A stretch of 64,000 bases of DNA from Paraburkholderia rhizosphaerae (GCF_004366595.1 NZ_SORE01000006.1:1-64000); one strand, 5' to 3'; positions 39,330-49,069 are shown, numbered from the stretch's first letter. Numbers and translations are program-made. The notes: generated by a model from the sequence alone, not told the origin.

Positions 39330-40637
39330 ATGAACCAGCCGCTACTGCCCGTCACCGTGCTCTCGGGTTTTCTGGGCGCCGGCAAGACCACGCTCCTCAA
39401 TCACATTCTCGCGAACCGCGCCGGGTTGCGCGTGGCCGTGATCGTCAACGACCTGGCCGCGGTCAATATCGATGCGACGCTGGTGCGCGATGCCGCTGAA
39501 CTGTCGCACGTCGAGGAACAACTCGTCGAGATGTCGAATGGCTGCATCTGCTGCACGCTGCGCGACGACCTGCTTGCCGAGATCCGCCGTCTTGCGGCGC
39601 AACAACGATTCGATGCAATCCTGATCGAATCGACCGGCGTCGCCGAACCGATGCCGATTGCCGAAACCTTCACGTTCGTCGACGACGACGGCGCCTCCCT
39701 TGCCGACGTCGCGCGGCTCGACACAATGGTCACCGTTGTCGACGCATTCAATTTCCTGCGCGACTACGCGTGCGCGGATGGACTCGCTGAGCGAGGTATC
39801 GCGGCATCCGAAGAAGACGATCGCACGCTCGTCGAGTTGCTGATCGATCAGATCGAGTTTTGCGACGTGCTGGTCGTGAACAAGTCGGATCTTGTCAGCA
39901 CCGACGAACTTGCGAAGCTGCAAAGCATCCTCGCGCAGATCAATCCGCGTGCTGTGCAAATAGTGAGCCGCTTCGGCGAGGTGCCGCTTCACGAAGTAAT
40001 CGACACGAAGCGCTTCGACTTCGACAGCGCGTCGAACGCGCCGGGCTGGCTTGCATCGTTGCATCACGATCACGACCACGCAGGCGAAGCGGACCAATAT
40101 GGAATCGGCCATTTCATTTATCGCGCGCGCCGACCGTTTCATCCTGAACGGCTGTGGACGCTGATGCATGAAGAATGGCAAGGTATCCTACGTACCAAGG
40201 GATTTTTCTGGCTCGCGACGCGCAACGATATGGGCGGCATGTTGTCGCAAGCGGGCGGTGCGTGCCGGCATGGACCGGCCGGCACCTGGTGGGCGGCGCA
40301 GGATCGCAGTGAATGGCCGGACGGCGACGACGAGTTGATGGACGAGATTGTCGCCGACTGGCACGGCGACCTGGACGATACGACCATTGGCGATCGCCGC
40401 CAGGAACTGGTGATGATCGGCGTCGGCATTGATCCGGCGCACTGGCAGGCGAAGTTCGACGCGTGCCTGCTGACCGATGACGAATACGCACTGGGCCCGG
40501 ACGGCTGGCGCCAGTTCACCGATCCATTCCCGTGCTGGGATGCGAATTTCGACGACGACGACGAAGCACACGATCACAGCCATGATCATGATGACGATCA
40601 TGGCGAAGGCGAAATCGTGCATCGCCATCCGCACTAA
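39330..40637 (+). CDS. CobW/COG0523-family metallochaperone GTPase
   Basis: This 435-residue GTPase belongs to the G3E family, whose members insert or allocate metals, often zinc. Walker A is [15 protein letters not shown], the metal-binding CXCC motif is [10 protein letters not shown] (about residues 71-80) and the base-recognition motif is NKSD. The C-terminal CobW_C domain is followed by a His/Asp-rich tail ([20 protein letters not shown]) typical of zinc-handling members. I see no clear Zur box upstream. The specific metal and client are not determinable here. Confidence 0.92.
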   Translation: MNQPLLPVTVLSGFLGAGKTTLLNHILANRAGLRVAVIVNDLAAVNIDATLVRDAAELSHVEEQLVEMSNGCICCTLRDDLLAEIRRLAAQQRFDAILIESTGVAEPMPIAETFTFVDDDGASLADVARLDTMVTVVDAFNFLRDYACADGLAERGIAASEEDDRTLVELLIDQIEFCDVLVVNKSDLVSTDELAKLQSILAQINPRAVQIVSRFGEVPLHEVIDTKRFDFDSASNAPGWLASLHHDHDHAGEADQYGIGHFIYRARRPFHPERLWTLMHEEWQGILRTKGFFWLATRNDMGGMLSQAGGACRHGPAGTWWAAQDRSEWPDGDDELMDEIVADWHGDLDDTTIGDRRQELVMIGVGIDPAHWQAKFDACLLTDDEYALGPDGWRQFTDPFPCWDANFDDDDEAHDHSHDHDDDHGEGEIVHRHPH

Positions 40638-40795
40638 TCCCGGCAGCGTGTGACGATGAATCCGATGATTGCTTCGGTTGGCTGAATGCCAGCCGATGTC
40701 GCTTGTCAACGCAGCAGATCACCCACCGATCGGCATCGCCGATCAGTCAGAAACCCCTTCGGTCAGAAACCAATCGGTCAGCAAAATCGCAGGCG

Positions 40796-40820
40796 AAAAA
40801 AAACCCGCCGAGCGGCGGGT
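40796..40820 (-). terminator. Rho-independent terminator after the HU gene
   Basis: A 7-bp stem ACCCGCC/GGCGGGT (40803-40809 with 40814-40820) with a GCTC loop is followed on the minus strand by T8. It lies 35 bases after the HU stop. Confidence 0.88.
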
Positions 40821-40854
40821 GTCAACAAATGAAGCGAAGCTGAATGTTATTCGC

Positions 40855-41133
40855 TTAACGCTTGTTGACTGCGTCCTTGAATGCCTTACCGGCAGTGAAC
40901 TTGACCGTCTTGGCGGCCGGAATCTTGATAGTTTCGCCGGTCTTCGGGTTGCGGCCCGTACGTGCTGCGCGCTTGCCCGAACCGAAGCTGCCGAAGCCGA
41001 TCAACTGAACTGAGTCACCCTTCGACACTGCCTTCTTGATTACTTCGAGGAGCGTGTCCAGCGTTTCGCCGGTTTGAGCCTTGCTGGCGCCCGTCTGTCC
41101 TGCGACGGCGTCGATCAGTTCCTGTTTGTTCAT
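40855..41133 (-). CDS. DNA-binding protein HU (beta type)
   Basis: HU is the abundant nucleoid-associated DNA-bending protein. The 92-residue product starts [20 protein letters not shown] and contains the beta-arm signature [22 protein letters not shown]. It ends [10 protein letters not shown], all as in HupB. The start is supported by an AGGAACCTT-type leader and family length; the upstream open frame has no similarity. It is monocistronic with its own terminator. Confidence 0.97.
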   Translation of the reverse strand: MNKQELIDAVAGQTGASKAQTGETLDTLLEVIKKAVSKGDSVQLIGFGSFGSGKRAARTGRNPKTGETIKIPAAKTVKFTAGKAFKDAVNKR

Positions 41134-41556
41134 TAAGGTTCCTTTCTGGTTTAGGTTGACACGAACAGCGCGAACGCGCCGATTATACGTGCGCGCGCCG
41201 CGCCGTCGAGCAGCGACGGCTTGGGAATTCCCCGACCTAAGCAGCGCGCTGCCGCACTGCATCGAACACCGTGCTGCCGCTTCCCTCGCGGCGCTTGCTA
41301 TGATAGCTCAGCGCAAACCCAATCAGGACAAGGGTTTCGAAGAATTACACCGCGCTTTGCCCGATCCAGCATGGAAACCGGCAAATTGCGCTCCAATAGC
41401 GCTGTATTCGGGTTCCTGGCCGGGTTTCGACACACTTTAGCGTTGGTTTTTGCCAACGTTTTGAGCAGTCGAGTCGCCGCTAAACGCCTGCTGCAAGCGG
41501 TTCCAGCGGGTTTTGCGCCGTTCCGGTTCCGCACCGACGACCGTTTTTCACTTCGC
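41134..41556. other. HU-mnmC intergenic region
   Basis: This region lies between the divergent HU and mnmC genes. The mnmC frame is open to 41221, but that extension has no family similarity. The HU promoter must lie here; nothing else is seen. Confidence 0.5.
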
Positions 41557-43551
41557 ATGACCGCTTCGCTGACACCCGCTACGCTCGTTTTCCGAACGGA
41601 CGGCACGCCATACTCGGCGCTGCACGACGACATCTATCACAGCGCGGCCGGCGCATTTGCGCAGGCCGGCCATGTGTTTCTTAACGGCAATGCGCTACCC
41701 GAGCGGTGGCGCCGCCGCCGGATTTTCACCATTCTTGAGACGGGCTTCGGGCTCGGTGTCAATTTCCTGGCGACATGGGCACAGTGGCGCACCGATCCGG
41801 CGCGCTGCGAGCGTCTACACGTTGTATCGATCGAGAAGCACCCGTTTTCGCAAGCGGATTTGCGCACTGCACACGCAGCGATCGTTGCAGATGCATCCAT
41901 CGCTGCGCTTTCCCGCACGCTCGTGAACGCGTGGCCGATGCTGGTGCCGGGTATGCATCGGCTCGAGTTCGAAGGCGGCCGTGTCACGCTGACGCTCGTA
42001 TTGGGCGATGCGCTGCAATCGCTGCCATCGCTATGGATGCGCGCCGACGCGTTCTACCTCGATGGCTTTGCGCCCGCGAAAAATCCCGATCTGTGGAGCC
42101 CGGAAGTTTTTCGATCGCTCACTCGCATCGCAGCCGACGACGCAACATTCGCCACCTACTCGAGCGCCGGCGACGTCAAACGCGCACTCACGCAAGCGGG
42201 TTTTGAATACACGAAAGTCGAAGGCTTCGGCGGCAAGCGTGCGATGCTCGTTGGCCGCTTTGCACCGCGCTGGCGCGTCAGGCGCTATGAACCGCCAGTT
42301 CCGCTTGCGGTGAGTGAGCGGCATGCGGTGGTGATCGGCGCGGGCTTGGCCGGTTGTGCGCTAACCGAACGGCTTGCCGCGCGGGGTTGGCGCATCACTT
42401 CGCTGGAGCGCCATCACGCTGCGGCGCGCGAAGCGTCTGGTAATCCGGCAGGCGTATTTCATCCGATGCTGTCGCGTGACGACAGCGTCGCTTCGCGCAT
42501 CACGCGCGCGGGTTTTCTATACGCATTGCGTCGCTGGTCGATGCTTGCGGGCCCAACGTTCGATCCCATGCATCGCGCCGCAGGCCTGCTGCAAATCGCG
42601 GAATCAGACGATGAAGCGCAGGCCTTCGCACACGTCCTTGCGTCGCTACGCTATCCGCCGGAGTTCGTGATTCCCGTTTCGCGGGAAGACGCCACGCGAA
42701 TGGCCGGCACACCGGTCGCGCGTGGCGGCTGCTTTTTCCGTCACGGCGGCTGGGTGGATCCTGCGCAGTTATGTGCAGCGCAATGCGCGAGCGCGGGCGA
42801 CCGCCTCGAGCGGCGTTATGGCGTCGAAGCGGCGCGAATCGAACGCTCAGGCGATCAATGGACAGTGCTCGACGCCGACGGACACACGCTTGCTCGCGCG
42901 CCGGTCGTGATCGTCGCGAATGCTCACGACGCAGCCCGTCTCGCGGGTTTGCGTTACGCGCCCACCCGTAGCGTGCGCGGGCAACTGACGTTGCTGCCCG
43001 CCGGAACGCTCGCAGCGCTACGCGTTCCGGTGATCGGCGAAGGCTACGCGGTGCCGCTTGCCGCCGGCAGCACGCTCGCCGGCGCGACCTACGACGTCGA
43101 CGATCCGGACACCGCGTTGCGCGCCCAAGCGCACGTCGAAAACATCGAGCGCGTCGCGCGGATGCTGCCGTCGCTAGCCGATGAGTTAGCGAGCGCCCCG
43201 ATTGAAGCCGGACATCTGCAGCAGCCGTCGCATGGATTGACCGGACGCGTCGCGTTCCGCTGCGTCACCAGCGATCGCCTGCCGATGATCGGCACACTCG
43301 CCGACGAAACCGCCGCAATCGCCAATGCCGCGACGCTGCGCGGCGCATGGCCGCGCGACTTGCCGCGCACGCCCGGACTGTTCGGTGCGTTTGCGTATGG
43401 TTCACGCGGCCTCGTCTGGGCCGCGCTCGGTGCCGAACTGATTGCGTCGCAGCTCGAGGGGGAGCCTTGGCCAATCGAACGCGAACTGGCCGAAGCGATC
43501 GATCCCGCGCGTTTCCTGCTGCGTGCGTTGCGCCATCACTCTTTCGACTGA
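41557..43551 (+). CDS. mnmC: Bifunctional tRNA mnm5s2U34 enzyme MnmC
   Basis: MnmC completes the mnm5 modification made by MnmE/MnmG. The 664-residue protein begins MTASLTPATLVFRTDGTPYS. The N-terminal SAM-dependent methyltransferase has ETGFGLGVNFLATW and FYLDGFAPAKNPDLW. The C-terminal FAD oxidoreductase has HAVVIGAGLAGCALTERLAA and the late ...FGAFAYGSRGLVWA. Both halves are complete. With mnmE at 10.8 kb, two of the three genes of this pathway lie in the window. Confidence 0.96.
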   Translation: MTASLTPATLVFRTDGTPYSALHDDIYHSAAGAFAQAGHVFLNGNALPERWRRRRIFTILETGFGLGVNFLATWAQWRTDPARCERLHVVSIEKHPFSQADLRTAHAAIVADASIAALSRTLVNAWPMLVPGMHRLEFEGGRVTLTLVLGDALQSLPSLWMRADAFYLDGFAPAKNPDLWSPEVFRSLTRIAADDATFATYSSAGDVKRALTQAGFEYTKVEGFGGKRAMLVGRFAPRWRVRRYEPPVPLAVSERHAVVIGAGLAGCALTERLAARGWRITSLERHHAAAREASGNPAGVFHPMLSRDDSVASRITRAGFLYALRRWSMLAGPTFDPMHRAAGLLQIAESDDEAQAFAHVLASLRYPPEFVIPVSREDATRMAGTPVARGGCFFRHGGWVDPAQLCAAQCASAGDRLERRYGVEAARIERSGDQWTVLDADGHTLARAPVVIVANAHDAARLAGLRYAPTRSVRGQLTLLPAGTLAALRVPVIGEGYAVPLAAGSTLAGATYDVDDPDTALRAQAHVENIERVARMLPSLADELASAPIEAGHLQQPSHGLTGRVAFRCVTSDRLPMIGTLADETAAIANAATLRGAWPRDLPRTPGLFGAFAYGSRGLVWAALGAELIASQLEGEPWPIERELAEAIDPARFLLRALRHHSFD

Positions 43552-43582
43552 GCTCCTTCGACTGAACGAATTACGCTAAACG

Positions 43583-43610
43583 GGTTATCCACTCGACGAT
43601 GTGGATAACC
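43583..43610. promoter_or_regulatory. Inverted DnaA-box pair
   Basis: GGTTATCCAC (43583-43592) and GTGGATAACC (43601-43610) form a perfect 10-bp inverted repeat with an 8-nt spacer. The right arm contains a perfect consensus box (TTATCCACA on the minus strand, 43600-43608), and the left arm is TTATCCACT. Confidence 0.75.
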
Positions 43611-43779
43611 AGTCGAATTTCGCGCGAAACAGGTGTGGAATCGATGTGGACGTAAACGGGGTAAGTCGAACTTTGCCGATCGACGCCAAAAGTTACCCGC
43701 AGAAGCCACCCCTGCGCGCACACGCTTTGCGTTCGGTTATGCGCGTTTCAACGCAATGATTTCTTTCGGTAAACCTGCG

Positions 43780-43837
43780 TTGTCCACAAAAGAGATGCAC
43801 CCTTGTTAACTTCTACTACGTATACATACAGGTAAAC
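43780..43837 (+). other. Putative origin-unwinding module A (DnaA box + DnaA-trios)
   Basis: TTGTCCACA (43780-43788) is followed by a 16-nt spacer containing AGATGCA. Then come GTTAAC (43805-43810), CTT-CTA-CTA (43810-43818) and an AT-rich stretch TATACATACA to GTAAAC. DnaA box, then CTA trinucleotides, then AT-rich DNA is the layout of the basal unwinding system of bacterial origins. An inverted copy with identical spacing exists at 46895-46949. Confidence 0.6.
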
Positions 43838-44413
43838 CTTTGAATAGCAGACCCATCGTCGATGGGCCGCGCAACGGCACTGCAAACTTTCGGAAAAAAA
43901 CCGAGCCCAACCCGAAAGCCCCGGTCGTTCCCGAATCGATTGCAAGCAGCGTTGGTTAGCGGCAGATCCACCCCCGGTACGTGTCGCGCAAGGTCGCTTT
44001 TTCTTGTTGTCTGCCGGATCGCGTATGTTTTACCGTCTTTGACGGTAAGATCGACGCTTTTGCAACCGCTTGCGGAAAGCTATGGCACAATCGCCGTTCT
44101 TCACGCGTCGCGTGCCGCCTTGGGTGGCGCAGCGCACCTAAGGAACGGTTGTCGCTTCGTCAGAATCTGATCCGAAAGTCGACGGCGTTCTATCCCCCGT
44201 GTCGACGCTGCTTGCAGTCATCGCGGCGTTGGCGTGTTCGTCCTGTTTTTCACCCGATCGTTGACAACGCGCAACGCAGGTCGGCGCAAAGCGATCGCTG
44301 CAACGAACCGCTTCGCACCTCGCCCGGGATTTGCTCAGGGGTTCGCTGATCGGCGAGTGCCTTGGCGCCGGCCCTGACCCGTTGCGGTTGTTGCACAAGG
44401 AGAACCCACCACG

Positions 44414-45616
44414 ATGAAGTCGGCGTTTTCGTTCTTTCCGGCTTGGCCGCTGACACCCGACGCGATTTTCTGGGCCGGCCTCGCGCTGCTTGCCGCGGGC
44501 TTGTGCGGCGAACTGTGCTATCGCGCCTGGCATCTGCCGCGCATCTCCGGTTACGCAGTAATCGGTCTGATCGCAGGTTCCGCGGGATCCGGTGTGATCG
44601 ATGCGGAGTCGGCTAGCGCGGCACGGCCGTTGCTCGACGTGGCGCTCGGGTTGCTGCTGTTCGAACTGGGCAGCCGTCTCGACTTGCGGTGGATTCGCCG
44701 CAATCCGTGGCTGATTCTGTCGAGCATCGCGGAAGCGACGCTGACGTTCGTGCTGGTGCTGACTGTTTTGCTGTTCGTGCACGTGGCGGTGATGACCGCG
44801 ATGGTGCTCGCATCGATTGCGATGGCGACGTCGCCGGCGATGGTGATCCAGCTGAAAACCGAACTGCGCGCCGAAGGTCAGGTCACGCAGCGGCTGATGA
44901 CGCTCACCGCGTTGAACAGCATGTACGCGGTCGTGATCGAAAAGCTCGCATCGAGCTGGTTGCATCAGGAGATTTACGGCAACGTGTTCGCGACGATCCT
45001 GCAGCCGCTCTATCTGCTGGTCGGCTCGTTGATCCTCGCGTATCTGCTCGCGCGTACGTGCACATTCTTCTATCGGCGCGTGAATATGCAGGATGAGCAT
45101 TCGTTCGTCGCGCTGTTCGGGCTGGTGTTGCTCGCGATCGCGATCGCTCACGTGTTCAAGCTGTCGACGATTCTCGCGCTGCTTGCCGCGGGCATCATCG
45201 TCAAGAATCTCGAAGCGCGGCCGCAACTGTGGCCGCAGCATTTCGGCACCGCCGGGTGGCTGCTCACGGTGATTCTGTTCGTACTGACGCTAACCACATT
45301 CGAATGGCGCGATATCGCGCTCGGCGGCGTCGCGGCTTTGGGACTGATCGTTGCACGCCTTATCGGCAAGATGGTCGGCGTGCTCGTGTTCGCGAAGCCG
45401 AGCGGTCTGAACTGGAAGCAGGGCGCGGCGCTCGGACTTTCGTTGTCGCCCATGTCCGCGCTCGCCTATTTGCTGGTGGACGATACCTATACGCTTTATC
45501 CGAATTTTGATCCGAAGCTGCGCGCGGTCGTGATGTGCTCGATCGTCGTGCTGCAGCTGGTCGGCCCGTGGCTCGTTTACCGAAGCCTTGCGCTGGTTGG
45601 TGAGCGGCGCGAATAA
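44414..45616 (+). CDS. Kef-type cation/proton antiporter (CPA2)
   Basis: This integral membrane transporter of the CPA2 (NhaS3/KefB-like) family has 400 residues and about 11-12 membrane segments, and no C-terminal RCK/TrkA_N nucleotide-binding domain. Typical features are an early [15 protein letters not shown], the [20 protein letters not shown] region and ATSPAMVIQ. It probably exchanges K+ or Na+ for protons. A good ribosome site (AAGGAGAACCCACC) sets the start. It is 53 bases upstream of ybdK and likely cotranscribed. Confidence 0.88.
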   Translation: MKSAFSFFPAWPLTPDAIFWAGLALLAAGLCGELCYRAWHLPRISGYAVIGLIAGSAGSGVIDAESASAARPLLDVALGLLLFELGSRLDLRWIRRNPWLILSSIAEATLTFVLVLTVLLFVHVAVMTAMVLASIAMATSPAMVIQLKTELRAEGQVTQRLMTLTALNSMYAVVIEKLASSWLHQEIYGNVFATILQPLYLLVGSLILAYLLARTCTFFYRRVNMQDEHSFVALFGLVLLAIAIAHVFKLSTILALLAAGIIVKNLEARPQLWPQHFGTAGWLLTVILFVLTLTTFEWRDIALGGVAALGLIVARLIGKMVGVLVFAKPSGLNWKQGAALGLSLSPMSALAYLLVDDTYTLYPNFDPKLRAVVMCSIVVLQLVGPWLVYRSLALVGERRE

Positions 45617-45669
45617 GCGCTCGAGCGATCCAACCGCCACGAGAATGCAACCCGGAGTCAACGCACACC

Positions 45670-46785
45670 ATGTCACTCGAACCCTTCGTCGATTCGAAAC
45701 CGTTCACTTTCGGTATCGAACTCGAAATGCAGATTGTGAACACGCATGACTATGATCTGACCAAAGCCGCGTCGGATCTGCTACGCCTGATCAAGGACGA
45801 GAAGATTCCAGGCAATATCACGCCTGAAATCACCGAGAGCATGATCGAACTGTCGACCGGCATTTGCACGTCGCACGAACAGGCCGTTACCGATCTGCGA
45901 AAGATTCGCGACACGCTGGTCGCCGCGGCGGACCGTCTGAACGTCGGTCTATGCGGCGGCGGAACGCACGCATTCCAGCAGTGGAGCGAACGGCAGATCG
46001 TCGATACGCCGCGCTTTCAGTACCTGTCCGAACTCTACGGTTATCTCGCGAAACAGTTCACGGTGTTCGGCCAGCATGTGCATATCGGCTGCCCCGATCC
46101 GGACAGCGCGCTGTTTCTGCTTCATTCGATGTCCCGATTCATTCCGCATTTCATTGCGCTGTCGGCTTCGTCACCATACGTGCAAGGCGTCGACACCGGT
46201 TTTCATTCGGCACGTCTGAATTCGGTGTTCGCGTTTCCGCTGTCGGGTCGCGCGCCGTTCGTGCTGACGTGGGACAGCTTCGAAGAATACTTTTCGAAGA
46301 TGGTCCATACGGGCGTTGTCAACAGCATGAAAGATTTCTATTGGGACATCCGACCAAAACCGGGCTTCGGCACGATCGAAGTGCGCGTGATGGACACGCC
46401 GTTATCGGTCGATCGCGCGGCGGCGATCGCTTGCTATATCCAGACGCTCGCGCGGCATCTTCTTTTGGACAAACCCCTTACGCCAAAAGAGGACGACTAT
46501 CTCGTATATACATTTAACCGTTTCGAAGCATGCCGGTTCGGCCTCGCGGGCACCTGCATCGACCCGCAGACCGGTGAGCGCCGGACCATTTCCGAAGACA
46601 TCATTCAAACGCTTGAACAGATCGCGCCGCATGCCGAAGCATTGGGTTCGACGAAGGCACTTGATGAGGTGGGCTCGATCGCACGTGGCCAGATGAACGA
46701 TGCAACGTGGTTGCGAAGCGTGTACAGCCATGAAAAATCGCTTCACGAAGCGGTGCGTCAGCAATGCCTGCAATGGCGTGCATGA
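45670..46785 (+). CDS. ybdK: YbdK-family carboxylate-amine ligase
   Basis: This is an ATP-dependent ligase of the glutamate-cysteine ligase type 2 family (weak gamma-glutamylcysteine synthetase activity is known for E. coli YbdK). The 371-residue length is right. Motifs are [19 protein letters not shown] near the start, [27 protein letters not shown] and the late [14 protein letters not shown]. The real substrate here is unknown. It follows the antiporter gene and ends at a strong terminator. Confidence 0.92.
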   Translation: MSLEPFVDSKPFTFGIELEMQIVNTHDYDLTKAASDLLRLIKDEKIPGNITPEITESMIELSTGICTSHEQAVTDLRKIRDTLVAAADRLNVGLCGGGTHAFQQWSERQIVDTPRFQYLSELYGYLAKQFTVFGQHVHIGCPDPDSALFLLHSMSRFIPHFIALSASSPYVQGVDTGFHSARLNSVFAFPLSGRAPFVLTWDSFEEYFSKMVHTGVVNSMKDFYWDIRPKPGFGTIEVRVMDTPLSVDRAAAIACYIQTLARHLLLDKPLTPKEDDYLVYTFNRFEACRFGLAGTCIDPQTGERRTISEDIIQTLEQIAPHAEALGSTKALDEVGSIARGQMNDATWLRSVYSHEKSLHEAVRQQCLQWRA

Positions 46786-46825
46786 ACGTATACAACAACT
46801 TTAGTTATTTTCTGTCATCTTCATG

Positions 46826-46850
46826 AACCCGCTGGGAGCGGGTTTTTTTT
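46826..46850 (+). terminator. Rho-independent terminator after ybdK
   Basis: A perfect 8-bp stem AACCCGCT/AGCGGGTT (46826-46833 with 46837-46844) with a 3-nt loop ends in T8. It would insulate the origin-like region to its right from antiporter-ybdK transcription. Confidence 0.9.
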
Positions 46851-46894
46851 CGCTTAAGCGGTCCCAGCTTCGGCCTCCGAGCTTCTTTCCAATG

Positions 46895-46949
46895 TTTACA
46901 TATACAAACGTAGTAGTAGTTAACAAGCATTGCATCTGGCTGTGGACAA
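46895..46949 (-). other. Putative origin-unwinding module B (inverted copy)
   Basis: On the minus strand TTGTCCACA (46949-46941) is followed by a 16-nt spacer with AGATGCA. GTTAAC, CTACTACTA and CG come next, then TTTGTATATGTAAAC. Box-to-GTTAAC and GTTAAC-to-trio distances equal those of module A exactly, whereas flanking sequence is unrelated. The conserved core therefore looks selected for function. The two modules point toward each other across the antiporter-ybdK pair. Confidence 0.6.
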
Positions 46950-47109
46950 CAGAATAATCTCCTGAAAAGTCAAAGCCCTGCGTAAACGATAACCACGCGG
47001 AGCGCCGCTGGACGGCGGCTGGCAACCGCGGGTAACCTGGATTTGCGTTTGTCCGCAACGCGCGTTATCAAGAATTCACACACAGGCAGTCACAAGTCTT
47101 TTCCCGTGG

Positions 47110-47118
47110 TTATCCACA
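47110..47118 (+). promoter_or_regulatory. Consensus DnaA box
   Basis: TTATCCACA matches the consensus exactly, 161 bases to the right of module B. Confidence 0.75.
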
Positions 47119-47222
47119 GATTGCGTTGGACAACTTAGCTGTACGATTTGCCGCTCTCGAATAGAATGACGACTTCGCCGCAGTGAATGGTCCCGCTGCA
47201 TCCGGTTTGAGGTTGACCCAAA

Positions 47223-47269
47223 GGTCCAACGCAGGTCCCAACACGGGTCAAACGCAGGTCAAACGGGTG
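47223..47269 (+). repeat. Helically phased GGTC direct repeats
   Basis: Four GGTC(C/A)(A/C)AACGC-like units start at 47223, 47234, 47246 and 47257 with 11-12 bp spacing, followed by GGTG at 47266. The spacing puts them on one face of DNA, like iterons or a cooperative protein-binding array upstream of the MarR gene. Confidence 0.6.
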
Positions 47270-47457
47270 CAATGGTCGCTGCGGATAAAAAGAGAGTGTG
47301 CGACTCTCCGATAACACGCCGGTACAGGCGTGCAGAGCAGGAAATTTTTGAGATAGTAGGAATCGGCTCGCCGGCCTTTCTGGCGGGACAACCCCACACG
47401 GCTGCCGGCGCGTTGCGTTGTGGTCAACACGCTGCGGCACGCTGTCATAACCAACGA

Positions 47458-48108
47458 ATGACTATGAGCGAAGGCGTTTACGGAGAGCAGGCTACCGGGC
47501 GGGTGACCCACAGCTTGTTGCGACTCAGCACGGCAATGCGTAGCCAGGCATGGGAATGGGCGGAAGGCGCAGGCCTCACACCCACCCAGGGCGAAATTCT
47601 TGTGCTGCTGATGCAGCGCAAGGGCCCGATGCGTCTCGGCGAGATCGCACGCGAAACGGCGTTGACCGCCGCGACGACGAGCGATGCGGTAAGCACGCTG
47701 GAAGGCAAAGGCCTCGTCGAGAAGCGGCGGGCGCTGGATGACGGTCGCGCACTGGCGGTCCGTCTGACGGCGCGTGGCCGCACGGCTGCCAAGCGCGCGG
47801 CGCAATGGCCTGACTTCCTGTCGAAGGCTGTCGGCACGCTGCGCGACGATGAACAGGCCATGTTCTATCGCACGCTGCTGAAGACGGTCCGGCAACTTGA
47901 AGTGCAAGGTCACATCCCTGCACACCGGATGTGTGTAACCTGCACGCATTTCGAACCCAGCAAGAATCCGAAGAAGTCGCTGCACCGCTGCGCGTTGCTC
48001 GACATCACGATGTCGGATACCGATCTGCGGCTCGATTGCTCGGTCCACGAAACCGCGGACATCGCGACGCAGAAAAAAACCTGGAAGATCTTCGCGCAAC
48101 AGGCCTGA
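47458..48108 (+). CDS. MarR-family regulator with C-terminal Cys cluster
   Basis: This is a winged helix-turn-helix regulator of about 216 residues. The HTH spans LTPTQGEILVLLMQRKGPMR to TAATTSDAVSTLEGKGLVEK and the wing is RRALDDGRALAVRLTARG. Unlike ordinary MarR proteins of about 140-150 residues, it has an extra C-terminal region of about 60 residues with MCVTCTHFEP, HRCALLD and LDCSVHE. These four Cys plus His could bind zinc or sense oxidants. ATGs at 47458 and 47464 are both possible starts; the longer open frame to 47272 lacks similarity. Confidence 0.88.
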   Translation: MTMSEGVYGEQATGRVTHSLLRLSTAMRSQAWEWAEGAGLTPTQGEILVLLMQRKGPMRLGEIARETALTAATTSDAVSTLEGKGLVEKRRALDDGRALAVRLTARGRTAAKRAAQWPDFLSKAVGTLRDDEQAMFYRTLLKTVRQLEVQGHIPAHRMCVTCTHFEPSKNPKKSLHRCALLDITMSDTDLRLDCSVHETADIATQKKTWKIFAQQA

Positions 48109-48313
48109 TTCCGCTGCATGGCGGAATCGGCTTGCGGCGGCAGCGCTTGTGCTGCACGAGGATACCAGGGGTAACGAAGTAGCGGAGCTCAGCGATGGCT
48201 TCGCGCTCTGCTGCTTTGCAATCCGGTTGCGACGTCGTATCAGCTGGCTGTTGTGAGCTTTCTCGCATTGGCGGGACGGCGCTTCTTTTGTCAACGTGAT
48301 GTGGGATGTGCCG

Positions 48314-49027
48314 ATGAATCACGAAGTTCTGGCCATTCGCCATGTGCACTTCGAAGATCTGGGCAGTCTCGAGCGCGTGCTGGGCGACCGTGGCTGGCCT
48401 GTGCGTTATCTCGACGTCGGCTTTGCCCGCATCGAGGCGCCGAACCCGGTCGCACCGTCGTTGATGGTCGTGCTCGGCGGTCCGATCGGCGCGTATGACG
48501 ACGAGCGCTACCCGACGCTCGGGCCGCTCCTTTCGATGATCGAAAGACGCATCGCCGCAGGTTTGCCGACGCTCGGCATTTGCCTGGGCGCGCAATTGAT
48601 CGCGCGTGCGATGGGTGCGCGCGTGTACCCGGCCGGGCACACGGAAATTGGCTGGTCGCCGCTGACGTTGACCGATGCCGGCAGGGCGTCAGCGATTCGT
48701 CATCTTGATGGCAAGTCGACGTCGATGCTGCATTGGCACGGCGATACGTTCGATTTGCCGTCGGGGGCGACGCGGCTAGCGTCTACATCTCTTTGCGAGA
48801 ACCAGGCATTTTCGTTCGGCAATCACGTACTCGGTTTGCAATGCCATCCTGAGATTCGCACCGACCGGTTCGAACCGTGGCTGATCGGCAATGCGAGCGA
48901 ACTTGCGTCACACGGCATTAGCGTGCAGCAACTGCGCGCGGATACCGCGCATTTCGGTCCACCATTGGAAGTTGCCGCGTGGCGGATGTTCGGTGAATGG
49001 CTCGATCAGCTCGATGCGAGGTCGTAA
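48314..49027 (+). CDS. Class I glutamine amidotransferase
   Basis: This 237-residue protein is a stand-alone class I GATase like those annotated as GMP synthase-like. The nucleophile elbow GICLGAQLIARAMGA contains the catalytic Cys. The His-Glu pair is in GLQCHPEIRTD, and LGGPIGAYDDERYP is the usual oxyanion-side motif. The acceptor substrate is not known. The ATG at 48314 gives the family N-terminus (VLAIRHVHFEDLGSL). It lies 42 bases before the MOSC gene, probably in one transcript. Confidence 0.9.
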   Translation: MNHEVLAIRHVHFEDLGSLERVLGDRGWPVRYLDVGFARIEAPNPVAPSLMVVLGGPIGAYDDERYPTLGPLLSMIERRIAAGLPTLGICLGAQLIARAMGARVYPAGHTEIGWSPLTLTDAGRASAIRHLDGKSTSMLHWHGDTFDLPSGATRLASTSLCENQAFSFGNHVLGLQCHPEIRTDRFEPWLIGNASELASHGISVQQLRADTAHFGPPLEVAAWRMFGEWLDQLDARS

Positions 49028-49069
49028 CTGGTACGATTGGTTTTCCCATTCGTCGGGTTAGTTAGCGCC

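Larger units (their letters stand above)
43552..44413. other. Long intergenic region with DnaA boxes (putative origin, left part)
   Basis: This 862-base gap has no gene. It holds a head-to-head DnaA box pair (43583-43610), a degenerate box (43645-43653) and the box-plus-trio module (43780-43837). Short inverted repeats occur at 43852-43866 and 44031-44047. The base composition is clearly more AT-rich than the flanking genes around 43770-43850. Confidence 0.55.
46786..47457. other. Long intergenic region with DnaA boxes (putative origin, right part)
   Basis: This 672-base gap has no gene. It contains the ybdK terminator, module B (46895-46949), weak boxes near 47049-47057 (TTGTCCGCA) and 47126-47134, a consensus box at 47110-47118 and GGTC repeats at 47223-47269. 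Frames that run into it from the MarR gene lack similarity. Confidence 0.55.
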
